Positions 6,205 to 6,268 of a stretch of DNA of 6,268 nt are shown in pieces; the stretch's first letter is position 1, and every line of letters begins with the position of its first letter. Under the pieces are notes generated by a model, which was not told the origin of the DNA, did no database searches, and was given only the letters and a program-made list of their open reading frames with translations. The DNA is from an uncultured Angelakisella sp. (GTDB lineage: Bacteria; Bacillota; Clostridia; Oscillospirales; Ruminococcaceae). The position numbers were made by a program, and so were the translations under genes. Location: contig CAJFUT010000285.1 in the NCBI GenBank assembly GCA_904420255.1, positions 1 to 6,268 of the forward strand. Direction: 5' to 3'.

Positions 6205-6242
6205 GATCGGATGCGGATAAACCCGCATCCGATCGCCCTTTT
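6205..6242 (+). terminator. Intrinsic terminator of the tRNA operon
   Basis: GATCGGATGCGG (6205-6216) pairs perfectly over 12 bases with CCGCATCCGATC (6223-6234) around a six-base loop. The T run TTTT (6239-6242) follows after GCCC, with a second TTTTT at 6249-6253. It starts 18 bases after the CCA of tRNA-Gln. The slightly displaced T tract lowers confidence a little; the position and stem are convincing. Confidence 0.8.
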
Positions 6243-6268
6243 CCGGGGTTTTTGTGTCCCAAATTTCA

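Overview
The window reads as a chromosomal segment from a high-GC member of the Clostridia. Proteins and promoters look Firmicutes-like: RumA with an iron-sulfur motif, an ABC-F ATPase with a C-terminal coiled coil, AGGAGG-type ribosome binding sites, CCA encoded in every tRNA, and sigma-A promoters of extended -10 type. Coding DNA is very GC-rich. A gut Oscillospiraceae-type bacterium (Flavonifractor/Oscillibacter kind) fits, but that is inference from composition and protein style, not from a search.

Layout: positions 1-1404 (minus) hold most of a 23S rRNA uracil-5-methyltransferase of the RumA/RlmD type whose 3' end runs off the left edge. A 197-base intergenic stretch carries two divergent extended -10 promoters. 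On the plus strand follow an ABC-F ATPase (1602-3521, probable TTG start) and, 34 bases later, a UvrD/Rep-type superfamily 1 helicase (3556-5619), likely one transcription unit. After a 153-base gap with a strong promoter comes a tRNA operon Gly(TCC)-Arg(TCT)-His(GTG)-Gln(TTG) (5773-6186), closed by a 12-bp-stem terminator. All four larger units concern translation or nucleic-acid maintenance: rRNA methylation, a ribosome-associated ATPase, DNA unwinding, and tRNA supply.

Three things are out of the ordinary. First, the last ~28 codons of rumA visible here drop from about 66-70% to about 45% GC and continue past the usual RumA C-terminus, as if the gene end had been replaced by a mobile-element-borne tail. 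Second, the helicase has about 60 extra residues between motif III and the NYRST motif. They are made of two copies of a DNA repeat, 96 bases apart, each ending in a perfect 6-bp hairpin whose only difference lies in the loop; this looks like a palindromic repeat element living in frame inside a gene. Third, the His-Gln tRNA spacer folds into a nested hairpin of unknown role. I see no CRISPR array, transposase or defence operon, and no complete new system.
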